Assembly (NCBI GenBank): GCA_015665315.1
Contig: JADFAK010000182.1
Span: 1 to 32,484, forward strand
Source: Flavobacteriales bacterium
Lineage (GTDB): Bacteria > Bacteroidota > Bacteroidia > Flavobacteriales_D > Sanyastnellaceae
Reading direction: 5' to 3'
DNA: 32,484 nucleotides
Both the position numbers and the translations under genes were made by a program. Under the pieces are notes generated by a model. It was given only the letters and a program-made list of their open reading frames with translations. It searched no databases and had not been told where the DNA came from. Numbering within the stretch: position 1 is the stretch's first letter; the number at the start of each line of letters is the position of its first letter. Shown in pieces: positions 24,468-32,484 of this stretch.

Positions 24468-26167
24468 TGCTCGTTCTTTTTAGCGTCTATCAAGGTTTTA
24501 AAATAGTCTTTTAGGACTTTGTCGTTTTCTATTCTTGGGGTTATGACTTCAAGTATTCCACATTTGTCGGATCGATATAGGTTTTCCAATCCTTGATCCA
24601 ATTCAGCGAGGTTTTCGGCGTGAAAATAATTCAAACCGTGCATGGCGGCCAAATTCTTCGCCCGCAAATGGTGCTTTGTTTCAAAATATTTCTCCAGCAC
24701 AGGCGTAGAGGCGGGTCCGTCAATGATTCTGAAAATGCCACCGCCACCATTGTTGATGACGATAATCTTAAGCCATCGCGGTAAATTCTCGTTCCAAAGC
24801 GCGTTGGAATCATAGAAAAATGCAATATCCCCTGAAATCAAGGTGGTAGGTGTTTGACTCGCCGTGGCGGCACCCGAAGCTGTGCTCGTGCAACCATCGA
24901 TTCCACTTGTTCCTCGATTACCGCTGTATTGAATGTTGTCTTTGGCGTCAAAAAGCTGAATGTAGCGCACTACCGAGCTATTCCCCATCTGTAAGTTGCT
25001 CCCAGGCGGAACTTTTCTCAGAACCCGTCCAACAACTTGAAAATCCGAAAAGCCTACTTGATCAACATATTCGTCGTGGGTCTTTTGATGTTTGAGATCA
25101 CGCTGAATCCAATGCTGGTGATAGCAGCTGGGTAAACCTTCGTACACGGCGTTTAATTGTTTGAAGAAGGCACCTGGAGCACATCTTATACCTACGGACA
25201 GACATTGATATGTATCGATCAATTGGGGGTCGGGATCGACGTGCCAATGCTCCTGAATATCGTAGGACCGCAGCAGGGCCTTTATTTTTTTGGAGATGAT
25301 GTGCGAACCAAGGGTGATCAATAAGTCCGGACGGAAGTTATCGTGATCCTCATCGTCAAAGCTCATGATCAGTCGGTCAATACAACCTATGAAGTTCTTG
25401 CTATGCAGATTCGACGTGGTCTCGGTCAGAACGGTGACGGCTGGATAAGAAGCAAATTTTTCGAGCTGCGATTGAAAATCGGGGTTGCGCTCTCCCATGC
25501 CTACCAGAACGAGAATCTTGGTGCACTCGTTCAATTTAGAAACGAGGTGCTGCAATTCACTCTTTTCCAATCGCGCACTGGTCCGACCTCTACGGATCAA
25601 CCTAGCGTCGCTATCGCCTTGCGCTCCCTGGTATTCTTCATACAAGCTTTCCGCGAGGGGAACATTTATATGTATGGGACCAGATACAGGGTACCTTCCG
25701 CTGTCCAAAGCCTCCGAAATCAGGCGCTGATTATGCCATCCCGTATTCCCTTGTCCGTCGTCTTCCTTAAGTTGAATGCTCGACTTCACATGTTTGCCAA
25801 ACAGGTTGGTCTGCATGATCGTCTGACCATCTCCTTGATTGATCCATTCTTCTGGCCGGTCGGCTGTGATCACCACTAGCGGAATACGCTGGTAGAAAGC
25901 TTCGGCAACGGCTGGACCGTAGTTGTAGGCAGCAGTCCCGCTCGTGCATACGACTGCTACTGGCGATTTTAACTGTTGCGCGATGCCGAGAGCAAAGTAA
26001 CCTGCCGCTCGTTCGTCAACGATAGAATGACATTTGAATCGCCTGTCACTGGCAAAGGAATAGGTGAGCGGGGCATTTCGAGATCCTGGAGAAATGACGA
26101 CATGTTTAACTCCAGCTTGGGCTAGGAGTTCAATTAGATCGCGGACAGATTTTTTGTTGGATAGCAT
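24464..26167 (-). CDS. menD: SEPHCHC synthase
   Basis: 567 residues, thiamine-diphosphate enzyme joining isochorismate and 2-oxoglutarate. The N-terminal domain has [16 protein letters not shown], the catalytic Glu in [12 protein letters not shown], and [31 protein letters not shown]. The C-terminal ThDP domain has [16 protein letters not shown] and [15 protein letters not shown]. The Cys-rich [15 protein letters not shown] segment is typical of MenD. Length is normal. It starts 24 bases after menF and overlaps menB by four. Confidence 0.97.
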   Translation of the reverse strand: MLSNKKSVRDLIELLAQAGVKHVVISPGSRNAPLTYSFASDRRFKCHSIVDERAAGYFALGIAQQLKSPVAVVCTSGTAAYNYGPAVAEAFYQRIPLVVITADRPEEWINQGDGQTIMQTNLFGKHVKSSIQLKEDDGQGNTGWHNQRLISEALDSGRYPVSGPIHINVPLAESLYEEYQGAQGDSDARLIRRGRTSARLEKSELQHLVSKLNECTKILVLVGMGERNPDFQSQLEKFASYPAVTVLTETTSNLHSKNFIGCIDRLIMSFDDEDHDNFRPDLLITLGSHIISKKIKALLRSYDIQEHWHVDPDPQLIDTYQCLSVGIRCAPGAFFKQLNAVYEGLPSCYHQHWIQRDLKHQKTHDEYVDQVGFSDFQVVGRVLRKVPPGSNLQMGNSSVVRYIQLFDAKDNIQYSGNRGTSGIDGCTSTASGAATASQTPTTLISGDIAFFYDSNALWNENLPRWLKIIVINNGGGGIFRIIDGPASTPVLEKYFETKHHLRAKNLAAMHGLNYFHAENLAELDQGLENLYRSDKCGILEVITPRIENDKVLKDYFKTLIDAKKNEQ

Positions 26168-26191
26168 CGGCTTGTATGGGGAAGCAAATCT

Positions 26192-27208
26192 CTACAAATT
26201 TTGCATAACCTTCAACAGGGTTTGGGCTTTCATTTCAGTTTCTTTCCATTCCAGTTCGGCTTGGCTGTCTGCAATTATTCCACCTCCTATATATAAGGAG
26301 GCTTTCGATCCTTCGAGTTTCAAGCATCGCAGATTGATGAATAGGTGCGTATGCTGCTCTGCGGTGGGGCCTATATAACCTGCATACAATTCACGATCAT
26401 GCTTTTCCAGCTCGAGAATCTTATTGTATGCCAGATCTCTTGGCGTACCACAGATGGCCGGGGTCGGATGAAGGGCGTTGACCATGCTTGTGAGTGACCC
26501 TGTACTCTTGAATGTGTATTCGGTCAATAAATGTTCTACAGGACCTGCAGTCACGGTTTTTCGCTGACCTCGATGAATGGCAGAGGCAGACATTTGCGCT
26601 AGCTGAGTATCAATGTGATCACATACGAATTCATGTTCATCGACGTCTTTCCGAGACCAAGACTCCGAACTTCCTTGAGGTCGTGTTCCAGCCAAAGCCA
26701 TCGTGGTGAATTGATCCTTCTCGCCCTGAATCAAGGTCTCGGGAGTAGCGCCAATCCACGTCCCACATGCCGGGTGAAATAGCAGGTAGGTTAAAGTTTT
26801 AGGGTATTGAGCGTGCAAGGCATAGGCCAACTTAAGCGGATCGAATTGATTGGGAAGTTCTTGGGTTTTCTTTCGAGAGAGAACGATTTTCTGGCAATCC
26901 GTATGCTGAAAAAGTTGGGACGCACTATCCAGCATTTGGGCGTAGCCTGGATCCATGTTCAAATCAAACGAATAAGGCAAGTCCTTTAACTGAATATCTG
27001 GTGGATTTATTTGCTGACGATGCTCTCCAATAATCTGATGAACCGGAGCTGATAAGTCGAATCCCTTGAAAATAAATGAAGCTTGCGTTGCATCGATATG
27101 CTCCTTTTCATCCCACAAACACGTGAAATGATTAGCGTGCGGAAGGGCAAAAAGTACAAATGGCAATTTCTTGGCCACTTGCTCGGCATATACACGCGTG
27201 GGATCCAT
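26192..27208 (-). CDS. menF: isochorismate synthase
   Basis: 338 residues from the ATG at 27206-27208, which forms a TGATG junction with the menI stop. A longer in-frame start at 27250 would overlap menI by 43 bases and is less likely. It is a chorismate-utilising enzyme with the TMALAGTRPQG, DEHEFVCDHIDTQL, VEHLLTEYTFKSTG and LHPTPAICGTPRDLA motifs and the closing YIGGGIIADSQAELEWKETEMKA. It makes isochorismate from chorismate. The paralogue risk (anthranilate or salicylate synthases) is resolved by the neighbouring menD and menB. Confidence 0.95.
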   Translation of the reverse strand: MDPTRVYAEQVAKKLPFVLFALPHANHFTCLWDEKEHIDATQASFIFKGFDLSAPVHQIIGEHRQQINPPDIQLKDLPYSFDLNMDPGYAQMLDSASQLFQHTDCQKIVLSRKKTQELPNQFDPLKLAYALHAQYPKTLTYLLFHPACGTWIGATPETLIQGEKDQFTTMALAGTRPQGSSESWSRKDVDEHEFVCDHIDTQLAQMSASAIHRGQRKTVTAGPVEHLLTEYTFKSTGSLTSMVNALHPTPAICGTPRDLAYNKILELEKHDRELYAGYIGPTAEQHTHLFINLRCLKLEGSKASLYIGGGIIADSQAELEWKETEMKAQTLLKVMQNL

Positions 27209-27618
27209 CAAGGTTTTGGAATGATCATGACTGTGAGTCGGCTCGTACAAATCAACTTATCCTCTTCATCGACGATATCAATGTTCCATACATGAAGTTT
27301 CCCTCCTTTGTGAACTCGACGAGCTTTTCCCGTGACGACACCATCTTTCTTGCCGCGCACATGGTTGCCGTTGATTTCGATTCCTACCGATGCGTACTTG
27401 GTCGAGTCAATCGAAACGTGTGAACCTACGCTACCCAAAGTTTCGGCCAAGGCAGCCGAAGCACCTCCGTGTAACAGTCCGTATGGTTGATGCGTGCGGT
27501 GATCTACGGGCATTGTTCCTTCCACATAATCCCCATCAATCTTGGTGATTTCTATTCCTAGCGTCTCGCCGAGGGTATTTTTCCCCATGGCGGCTGCACT
27601 TTTAATTCGATCTTCCAT
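27208..27618 (-). CDS. menI: hotdog-fold DHNA-CoA thioesterase
   Basis: 136 residues, PaaI/4HBT-type hotdog fold. The signature is QPYGLLHGGASAALAETLGSVGS, with the catalytic Glu on the long helix, followed by VGIEINGNHVRG and RLTVMI strands. It would release 1,4-dihydroxy-2-naphthoate from its CoA ester between MenB and MenA. The specific assignment rests on its place as first gene of the men operon, coupled to menF through TGATG. By sequence alone it could be a general acyl-CoA thioesterase. Confidence 0.82.
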   Translation of the reverse strand: MEDRIKSAAAMGKNTLGETLGIEITKIDGDYVEGTMPVDHRTHQPYGLLHGGASAALAETLGSVGSHVSIDSTKYASVGIEINGNHVRGKKDGVVTGKARRVHKGGKLHVWNIDIVDEEDKLICTSRLTVMIIPKP

Positions 27619-27628
27619 CTACTTTCAG

Positions 27629-27643
27629 CCTTTGGGCCAAAGG
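27629..27643. repeat. 15-bp perfect palindrome at the menI promoter
   Basis: CCTTTGGGCCAAAGG: 7-base arms around one central G. It overlaps the -7 element of the men operon and lies 33 bases upstream of the divergent response-regulator gene. It could be an operator; none is known for this operon. Confidence 0.4.
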
Positions 27644-27645
27644 TA
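27638..27645 (-). promoter_or_regulatory. -7 element of the menI-menF-menD-menB operon
   Basis: TACCTTTG on the minus strand matches TAnnTTTG. Transcription would start near 27632, about 14 bases before the menI ATG. No clear -33 TTG is seen. Confidence 0.45.
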
Positions 27646-27675
27646 TTTAATATTTTTACGCACTTAAGAATAGCT

Positions 27676-28380
27676 ATGCAGGAGAAAGTAAGAATAATGG
27701 TTGTCGAAGATGAAGAATCTTTGATGGATCTAATCACCCTCAATCTAGAACTTGAAGGCTACGATGTAGTCAAGGTTACCGATGGGGGAACAGCCATTGA
27801 AAAGTTCAAAAGCAATCGCTTTGACCTGGCTATTCTCGACGTGATGCTTCCTCGGGTGGATGGGTTTACGGTTTGCAAGACGGTCAGACTAGAAGGCAAT
27901 AAAACCCCAATCCTTTTCCTCACAGCCAAGAACACAAGCAAAGATCGCGTCGAGGGATTGCGCATTGGGGGAGATGATTACTTGTGCAAGCCCTTTGATC
28001 TAGAAGAATTGCTCTTGCGCGTTGAGAAGTTGATTTCCCGCAATCCTGAGTCGAAAAAATCATTGGGAGAATTGGAGTCATTTGCCTTTGGACCGAATAA
28101 CTATGTAGACTTTACCGCATTTTTCATTCGCGATCGCGATGGCGTCGAGCACAAAGTGACCCAACGTGAGGTGAAATTGCTCAAATTATTGATTCACAAA
28201 AGTGGAGAAGTGGTAAGTCGAGAAGAAATTTTAGAAACTGTTTGGGGCTACGATGTGTTCCCTTCTACGCGGACCATAGATAACTACATCCTTTCATTCC
28301 GTAAGCACTTCGAGGCTTTTCCACGGCAGCCAAAACACTTTCATTCGGTCCGTGGAGTAGGCTATAAATTCACGCCCTGA
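27676..28380 (+). CDS. orphan OmpR/PhoB-type response regulator
   Basis: 234 residues. The receiver domain (1-~120) has VVEDEE, the phosphorylation site in LAILDVMLPRVDG, FLTAKN and CKPFD with the conserved Lys. The winged-helix DNA-binding domain (~140-234) has VTQREVKLLKLLIHKSGEVVSREEIL, TIDNYILSFRKHF and VRGVGYKF. No histidine kinase gene is adjacent, so its partner is elsewhere. It is divergent from the men operon, with a perfect palindrome in the 57-base gap between them. It is followed by a bidirectional terminator. Confidence 0.93.
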   Translation: MQEKVRIMVVEDEESLMDLITLNLELEGYDVVKVTDGGTAIEKFKSNRFDLAILDVMLPRVDGFTVCKTVRLEGNKTPILFLTAKNTSKDRVEGLRIGGDDYLCKPFDLEELLLRVEKLISRNPESKKSLGELESFAFGPNNYVDFTAFFIRDRDGVEHKVTQREVKLLKLLIHKSGEVVSREEILETVWGYDVFPSTRTIDNYILSFRKHFEAFPRQPKHFHSVRGVGYKFTP

Positions 28381-28488
28381 AAATATTTTTAAAAAAAATA
28401 GGCAACCCTTGAATTAAACCACGTCTTATTAATAGTTACGCAGTTTTCCAGGACTGCGTTGGTTTCAAAATTTTCCTTGCAGGTTTAC

Positions 28489-28522
28489 AAAAAAGGGTCC
28501 ATCGGATCCTTTTTTGTTTTTT
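28489..28522. terminator. bidirectional terminator between the response regulator and rsmG
   Basis: A 12-bp stem (AAAAAAGGGTCC with GGATCCTTTTTT, one G-T pair) with an ATC loop. A/T runs on both sides let it act for both convergent genes. The rest of the 167-base gap shows only a 7-bp hairpin (28438-28459). Confidence 0.75.
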
Positions 28523-28547
28523 ATACCCCTCGGTTAATCCCTCTCTG

Positions 28548-29177
28548 TTAATTCATTTGGATATAAACCACCTTCTTCGTTTCAAAGAACTCCTCTTTGA
28601 AAATCGGTTGCAGGTCGAATACTTCGTGCGATCGATTGGCCAACTTCAACTCTTCCTGTAGGTCGCCCCCTTTCAGACAGAGAATACCATTGGGCATACC
28701 GTTGATCATTTCTTTTTTGAACTTGCCCTTGGTCCACGGAATGAATTTTTCCAATGAAGCTACGGCTCGACTTACGATGAAGTCAAACTTTCCAGGGATG
28801 TCTTCAGCGCGCGCATGGAGGGCCTCGTAATTCGTTAAACCTATCGCTTCGCTTACTTCCTTGACTACTTTGATTTTCTTGCCGACTGAGTCGACCATTA
28901 CAAAATGGCTCTCAGGAAAAAGGATGGCCAGCGGAATTCCGGGGAATCCACCACCAGTGCCAATATCGAGAATGCGTGAACCGGGTTGAAAGCGAATCAC
29001 TTTAGCAATGCCCAGTGAATGCAAAACATGGTGAATGTACAATTGATCAATGTCCTTCCTTGAGATGACGTTGATTTTTTGATTCCATTCGGCGTACAGT
29101 GGGCCGAGTGCCTCAAACTGCTCTTTTTGTCGAGCGGTGAGGTTGGGGAAATAGGAGGTAATAAGTTCTAGACCCAT
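28548..29177 (-). CDS. rsmG: 16S rRNA (guanine527-N7)-methyltransferase
   Basis: 209 residues. It methylates G527 of 16S rRNA. Family features are QFEALGPLYAEWNQKINVISRKD, the HHVLHSL segment, the SAM motif ILDIGTGGGFPGIPLAILFP and DFIVSRAVASLEKFIPW. Length is normal for RsmG/GidB. It starts five bases after the ECF sigma gene, as the last gene of the glycosyltransferase-sigma-rsmG unit. Confidence 0.96.
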   Translation of the reverse strand: MGLELITSYFPNLTARQKEQFEALGPLYAEWNQKINVISRKDIDQLYIHHVLHSLGIAKVIRFQPGSRILDIGTGGGFPGIPLAILFPESHFVMVDSVGKKIKVVKEVSEAIGLTNYEALHARAEDIPGKFDFIVSRAVASLEKFIPWTKGKFKKEMINGMPNGILCLKGGDLQEELKLANRSHEVFDLQPIFKEEFFETKKVVYIQMN

Positions 29178-29182
29178 AGGTT

Positions 29183-29791
29183 CTAAAAAGACTCGCGCGT
29201 GTGTTTCATTAATTGGTAGAGGAACTCACGAGCTCTGAACAACTGCGCCTTGACCGTACCAAGCGGTAAGTCGAGTTCGGTGGCAATTTCTTCGTAGCTG
29301 TATTCCTTGAAGTACCTCAATTCAACCAACGTGCGGTAGCGAGGTTTTAGCTGTGTGACCACATCGCGCATCTTGCGAATACGTTCTGACTTTTCCATAG
29401 ACTCCTCTGGGTCCAACTTGTCATCGCGGACAGCAATTCGCATGGAGTCACCATCTTCATTGGTAAAGCCAGCGTCCAAAGACAAGGCTTTGATTCTTTT
29501 CTTTCGGATGAAATCGATACAGTTGTTGGTGGCTATCTTGAATAACCACGTACTGAAAGCAAATTGCGGAGTATATTGATGAAGACGCTTGAAAGCCTTT
29601 CCGAATGCCTCAATAGTTAAGTCATCCGCATCGTCGCGGTTGTTCACCATTTTGAGTAGCATGAAATAGATGGATTCACGGTAGCGCTCCATCAACTCGC
29701 CATACGCTCGCTGATCCTTGTCCTCGATCGCACGAAGCACGAGTTTGTAATCGTATTTTCCTTTCTCGGAAAGATTTTCTCCTACATCCAT
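29183..29791 (-). CDS. ECF-type sigma factor (RpoE-like)
   Basis: 202 residues from the ATG at 29789-29791, which overlaps the glycosyltransferase stop by 10 bases. Upstream codons in this frame lie inside that gene. Region 2 is QRAYGELMERYRESIYFMLLKMVNNRDDADDLTIEAFGKAF with FSTWLFKIATNNCIDFIRKKR. Region 4 is LKPRYRTLVELRYFKEYSYEEIATELDLPLGTVKAQLFRARE. No anti-sigma gene is adjacent, unlike the other two sigma factors here, so it may be regulated at transcription or be constitutive. Confidence 0.93.
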   Translation of the reverse strand: MDVGENLSEKGKYDYKLVLRAIEDKDQRAYGELMERYRESIYFMLLKMVNNRDDADDLTIEAFGKAFKRLHQYTPQFAFSTWLFKIATNNCIDFIRKKRIKALSLDAGFTNEDGDSMRIAVRDDKLDPEESMEKSERIRKMRDVVTQLKPRYRTLVELRYFKEYSYEEIATELDLPLGTVKAQLFRAREFLYQLMKHTRESF

Positions 29792-30912
29792 TTTTTCGGC
29801 TTGATGAACACGTTTGCCACTCCTACAATTCCACTCGATAGAATTAACAAAATCTCTGAAACTGGAGAAGTCCAACCGACTCCTTTCAGTCCAATTTTTC
29901 TGCTTGAATGGCTAAAAATAACAATTTGACCAAGCCATCTCACACCCAGTGCTAGGAGAACCACCAACGTAGCAATGTTGAAACTGATCAAATAGGCTGC
30001 CAGTCCTAGCATTCCCACCCATGTCAATGGCCAAATCGAAAGTAATAATTTATGTTTTATTTTATAATGAGGCGCCGTCGTCACATGTCTGCGCTTCTGT
30101 TTGATCCATTCTCCCCAAGAACGCTTGGCCTCCGAAATCGTATGTGACTCGGGCGAAATAGCCACATTGGTGTTCTTTTTCGTTGCCGCATCTCGAATAA
30201 ACAAGTCGTCGTCGCCCGATTGAAGAGAATAATGAGATTTGAAGCCACTCACGGCAAAAAAGGTCTCTTTTCGATACGCAATGTTTCGGCCCACACCCAT
30301 GTACGGAATTCCCATTCGAGCAGCACCGATATACATCATCGCTATGTGGAAGGCATCCGATCGAATGAGCCAATTGAGCATGCCTTTTTCTGCTTTGTAC
30401 GGACTTATTCCCAAGACAATCGATTTATCCTCTGAAAATCCTTCAACCATGTGTCGAATCCATTGATTGCTGCTGGGACGGCAATCGGCATCGGTCATTA
30501 AAAGATGTTCATTCTTGGCTCCTTTGATCCCCAAGGTAAGGGCAAATTTCTTGCCGGCCATGATTTGTTTGTTCTCGTCGATATCGACGACGTGCAGACG
30601 GGGATAGGCGACTTGGAAGGCTTTGAGGGTCTCCGCACTATCGTCCCAACTGGCATCATTTACGACGACCAATTCGAAATCGGGATAGTCCTGCTCCATG
30701 AGGATAGGAACGAGTGTTCGCAGATTTTTCTCTTCGTTTCGCGCGCAAACAACCACCGAGACGGGAGGTGAGTTATCGTGTGGAGTAGGGGCTTTGTACA
30801 CACTTATTCTCAGAAATACAAAAACCAAGTATGCGAGTTGAATCACACCAAACGCGAGAAACACGCCTAGTAAAATTTGCTCATGTACTTGGAATTCGAA
30901 AAAGTGTAGCAT
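29782..30912 (-). CDS. membrane-bound family 2 glycosyltransferase
   Basis: 376 residues. An N-terminal membrane helix (~13-35) precedes a GT-A fold: VSVVVCARNEEKNL, VVNDASWDDS, LLMTDADCRPSS (the DxD metal site), FKSHYSLQSGDDDLFIRDA and a KQKRRH segment in place of the usual QxxRW. Two or three C-terminal membrane helices follow. It would transfer a sugar to a lipid-linked or surface acceptor; donor and acceptor are unknown. It is the first gene of a unit with the sigma factor and rsmG. A small ACCTA-GAAT-TAGGT hairpin immediately precedes the ATG. Confidence 0.88.
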   Translation of the reverse strand: MLHFFEFQVHEQILLGVFLAFGVIQLAYLVFVFLRISVYKAPTPHDNSPPVSVVVCARNEEKNLRTLVPILMEQDYPDFELVVVNDASWDDSAETLKAFQVAYPRLHVVDIDENKQIMAGKKFALTLGIKGAKNEHLLMTDADCRPSSNQWIRHMVEGFSEDKSIVLGISPYKAEKGMLNWLIRSDAFHIAMMYIGAARMGIPYMGVGRNIAYRKETFFAVSGFKSHYSLQSGDDDLFIRDAATKKNTNVAISPESHTISEAKRSWGEWIKQKRRHVTTAPHYKIKHKLLLSIWPLTWVGMLGLAAYLISFNIATLVVLLALGVRWLGQIVIFSHSSRKIGLKGVGWTSPVSEILLILSSGIVGVANVFIKPKKWM

Positions 30913-31017
30913 ACCTAGAATTAGGTGGCTAAAATATCCTTTGACCCTTTAAAGAAGAGCGAATCTACCGATTGATTTAATCGATTTATTCACACTAGCT
31001 ATTTAAAAGACGAGATG

Positions 31018-31479
31018 TTATTCGTAGTTGTACTCGATGCGGTTTTCGCGATCACCATTGAGAATGAGTATCACAGTGCCATGCCCTTCATACTGAGCCG
31101 GAGAGACGTCGTACACCAATGTCTGCTCAATCAACGCCCTGCAATTATCGTCATGTGCATCATGCTCCAAAGTCAGGTTCATTTGCGCTGGCAAGCTCTT
31201 CATGTATGATCCGTTGCTCATCAAACGAAAATCATGCGTTTCACATCCGCCACTGTATTGGACAGATATCATGAGCTTATTTCCTTCCATAGAAGTTCCC
31301 GTAATAGTTATGGGATCTACTACTTTGGCTGCATACCCTTTGTCTACCTCAAGCTTGTTTACTTCCTCTGTCATGGTTTCTTGAGTCGATTTTACCTCCG
31401 TGGCAACAGCATCCTTCGATTTACATGAAGTTAGAATAGCCATAAAGGCAAATGCTAGTATAGTCGTGTGAATTTTCAT
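31018..31479 (-). CDS. small lipoprotein of unknown function
   Basis: About 153 residues from the ATG at 31477-31479, chosen because AAGGA stands 3 bases upstream. Two earlier in-frame ATGs give a longer N-terminus. The lipobox is AILTSC (Cys19). The mature part has a Ser/Thr/Lys/Glu-rich stretch, then a compact beta-rich domain with two Cys (SGGCETHDFRLM and DDNCRALIEQ), which may form a disulfide. I recognise no named family. The gene lies just after uvrB in the same direction and may be read through from it. Confidence 0.7.
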   Translation of the reverse strand: MKIHTTILAFAFMAILTSCKSKDAVATEVKSTQETMTEEVNKLEVDKGYAAKVVDPITITGTSMEGNKLMISVQYSGGCETHDFRLMSNGSYMKSLPAQMNLTLEHDAHDDNCRALIEQTLVYDVSPAQYEGHGTVILILNGDRENRIEYNYE

Positions 31480-31518
31480 TGTCCTTGTTTTCATTGTATT
31501 TGCATAAATCATGCCGAC

Positions 31519-32484
31519 TTACTTTGTCGCGTTTTCCTTTTGTTTCTCTTTTAGGGCAAACCATTCGTCCCTCAGACGAGCGGCTTCCATAAAGTCCAAT
31601 TCTCGCGCTGCCTTCTCCATTTGCTTCTGAGTCTGGGCGATTAAACTCGTCAATTGCTTTTCACTCAAGTAGGCGACTACAGGGTCGGCCGCTGCGCCTG
31701 CTGGCAGGTCTTCGGGACCAGTATAAGCTCGTTGACGCGAACTTACAGAATCAGATTGGTCGAGTATAGTTGAGTGTGTCTTTTTTATTTGAATTGGCGA
31801 CAATCCGTGGAGTGTATTGTATTCCATTTGTTTCTCCCTACGCCTCAATGTTTCGTCCATAGTGGTTTGCATGCTCTCCGTAATCTTGTCGGCATAGAAA
31901 ATCACCCGACCATTCACGTTACGCGCCGCCCTTCCTGCTGTCTGCGTGAGTGAACGGTTATTCCGCAAAAAGCCCTCCTTGTCTGCGTCCATAATCGCAA
32001 CAAGCGACACCTCAGGAAGGTCCAATCCTTCTCGAAGCAAGTTCACCCCAATCAATACATCAAAGACGCCTTTGCGAAGATCAGCCAAGATCTCAACGCG
32101 GTCGAGTGTATGCACTTCGGAATGGATATACCGACACTTGATGTTGAGCTTGTCCATGAATTTGGCCAGCTCTTCAGCCATACGCTTGGTAAGCGTCGTT
32201 ACCAATACGCGTTCCTGTTGGGCAATTGTTTTGTCGATTTCATCCAGGAGGTCGTCAACTTGATTCATGGACGGACGAACCTCAATAGGTGGGTCTAGCA
32301 GACCGGTCGGCCTGATCACTTGCTCCACAACCACTCCCTCCGATCTCTCCAATTCGTAATCAGCAGGTGTTGCACTCACAAAAAGAATCTGACCAGCAAT
32401 TTCATTCCACTCGTCGTATTGGAGCGGACGATTGTCCAGCGCCGAGGGTAACCTGAATCCGAAATCGACCAGGTTAATTTTTCG
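31519..32484 (-). CDS. uvrB: UvrABC system protein B (C-terminal part)
   Basis: The frame is open to the window edge, so only the last ~321 residues are present. The segment FGFRLPSALDNRPL at the edge, LFVSATPADYE, VIRPTGLLDPPI, the helicase C-terminal motifs (VLVTTLTKRMAEEL, DVLIGVNLLREGLDLPEVSLVAIMDADKEGFLR, SLTQTAGRAARN) and the terminal UVR domain (QMEKAARELDFMEAARLRDEW) identify UvrB. It opens damaged DNA in nucleotide excision repair with UvrA and UvrC. Confidence 0.98.
   Translation of the reverse strand, partial: RKINLVDFGFRLPSALDNRPLQYDEWNEIAGQILFVSATPADYELERSEGVVVEQVIRPTGLLDPPIEVRPSMNQVDDLLDEIDKTIAQQERVLVTTLTKRMAEELAKFMDKLNIKCRYIHSEVHTLDRVEILADLRKGVFDVLIGVNLLREGLDLPEVSLVAIMDADKEGFLRNNRSLTQTAGRAARNVNGRVIFYADKITESMQTTMDETLRRREKQMEYNTLHGLSPIQIKKTHSTILDQSDSVSSRQRAYTGPEDLPAGAAADPVVAYLSEKQLTSLIAQTQKQMEKAARELDFMEAARLRDEWFALKEKQKENATK

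Noticed and set aside
25343-25879. A 178-codon plus-strand open frame inside menD
   Set aside because: menD is certain on the minus strand. The antisense frame has no domain and no promoter.
28381-28488. A possible small RNA between the response regulator and the bidirectional terminator
   Set aside because: A 7-bp hairpin and a terminator are present, but no acceptable -33/-7 pair was found, so there is no support for a separate transcript.

Overview
The window looks like a chromosomal segment of a Bacteroidota member, most likely a marine flavobacterium-like organism. Evidence seen in the sequence: TAnnTTTG-type -7 promoter elements, a type IX secretion C-terminal sorting domain, a DUF6089/PorG-like barrel, a sigma/anti-sigma pair whose anti-sigma factor carries an outer-membrane barrel, an FolK-deoxynucleoside kinase overlap, and a menaquinone pathway. 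No rRNA, tRNA, insertion sequence, CRISPR array or prophage was recognised. Genes are densely packed. The longest stretch without a gene is 326 bases (12196-12521).

Layout. (1) 2-3194: a TPR-CHAT protease-like protein (5' end outside the window) is convergent with an ECF sigma/anti-sigma pair. (2) 3305-4422: folK overlapping a deoxynucleoside kinase gene. (3) 4626-7728 on the plus strand: sppA, a DUF457-type membrane hydrolase and a SpoU methyltransferase in a tight operon, followed by a separately promoted PorG-like barrel (7777-8763). (4) 8782-13472 on the minus strand: a DM13 lipoprotein/outer-membrane protein pair under a palindromic promoter, an OmpA/TPR lipoprotein, and accA. (5) 13569-18307: a sigma factor with a dual-membrane anti-sigma/barrel protein, placed directly behind a large secreted multi-domain protein whose terminator ends at the sigma start codon. 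(6) 18468-27618: the menaquinone region, read mostly leftwards as menI-menF-menD-menB, then menA, then DUF418-menC-menE-rdgB. One small STAS/SEC14-like gene is inserted on the opposite strand. (7) 27676-32484: an orphan OmpR-type regulator, then rsmG, an ECF sigma factor and a family 2 glycosyltransferase in one operon, a small lipoprotein, and the 3' part of uvrB.

The men genes cover chorismate to demethylmenaquinone except MenH, which is not in the window. Three ECF sigma factors lie within 30 kb, two with translationally coupled membrane anti-sigma proteins. The most interesting regions are the CHAT/sigma/anti-sigma neighbourhood, the dual-membrane anti-sigma locus with its abutting terminator, the secreted protein with an unusual Kazal-like module, and two perfect palindromes sitting on predicted promoters.

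Limits: all family assignments come from motif recognition by eye. Promoters and terminators are pattern-based and were not scored.
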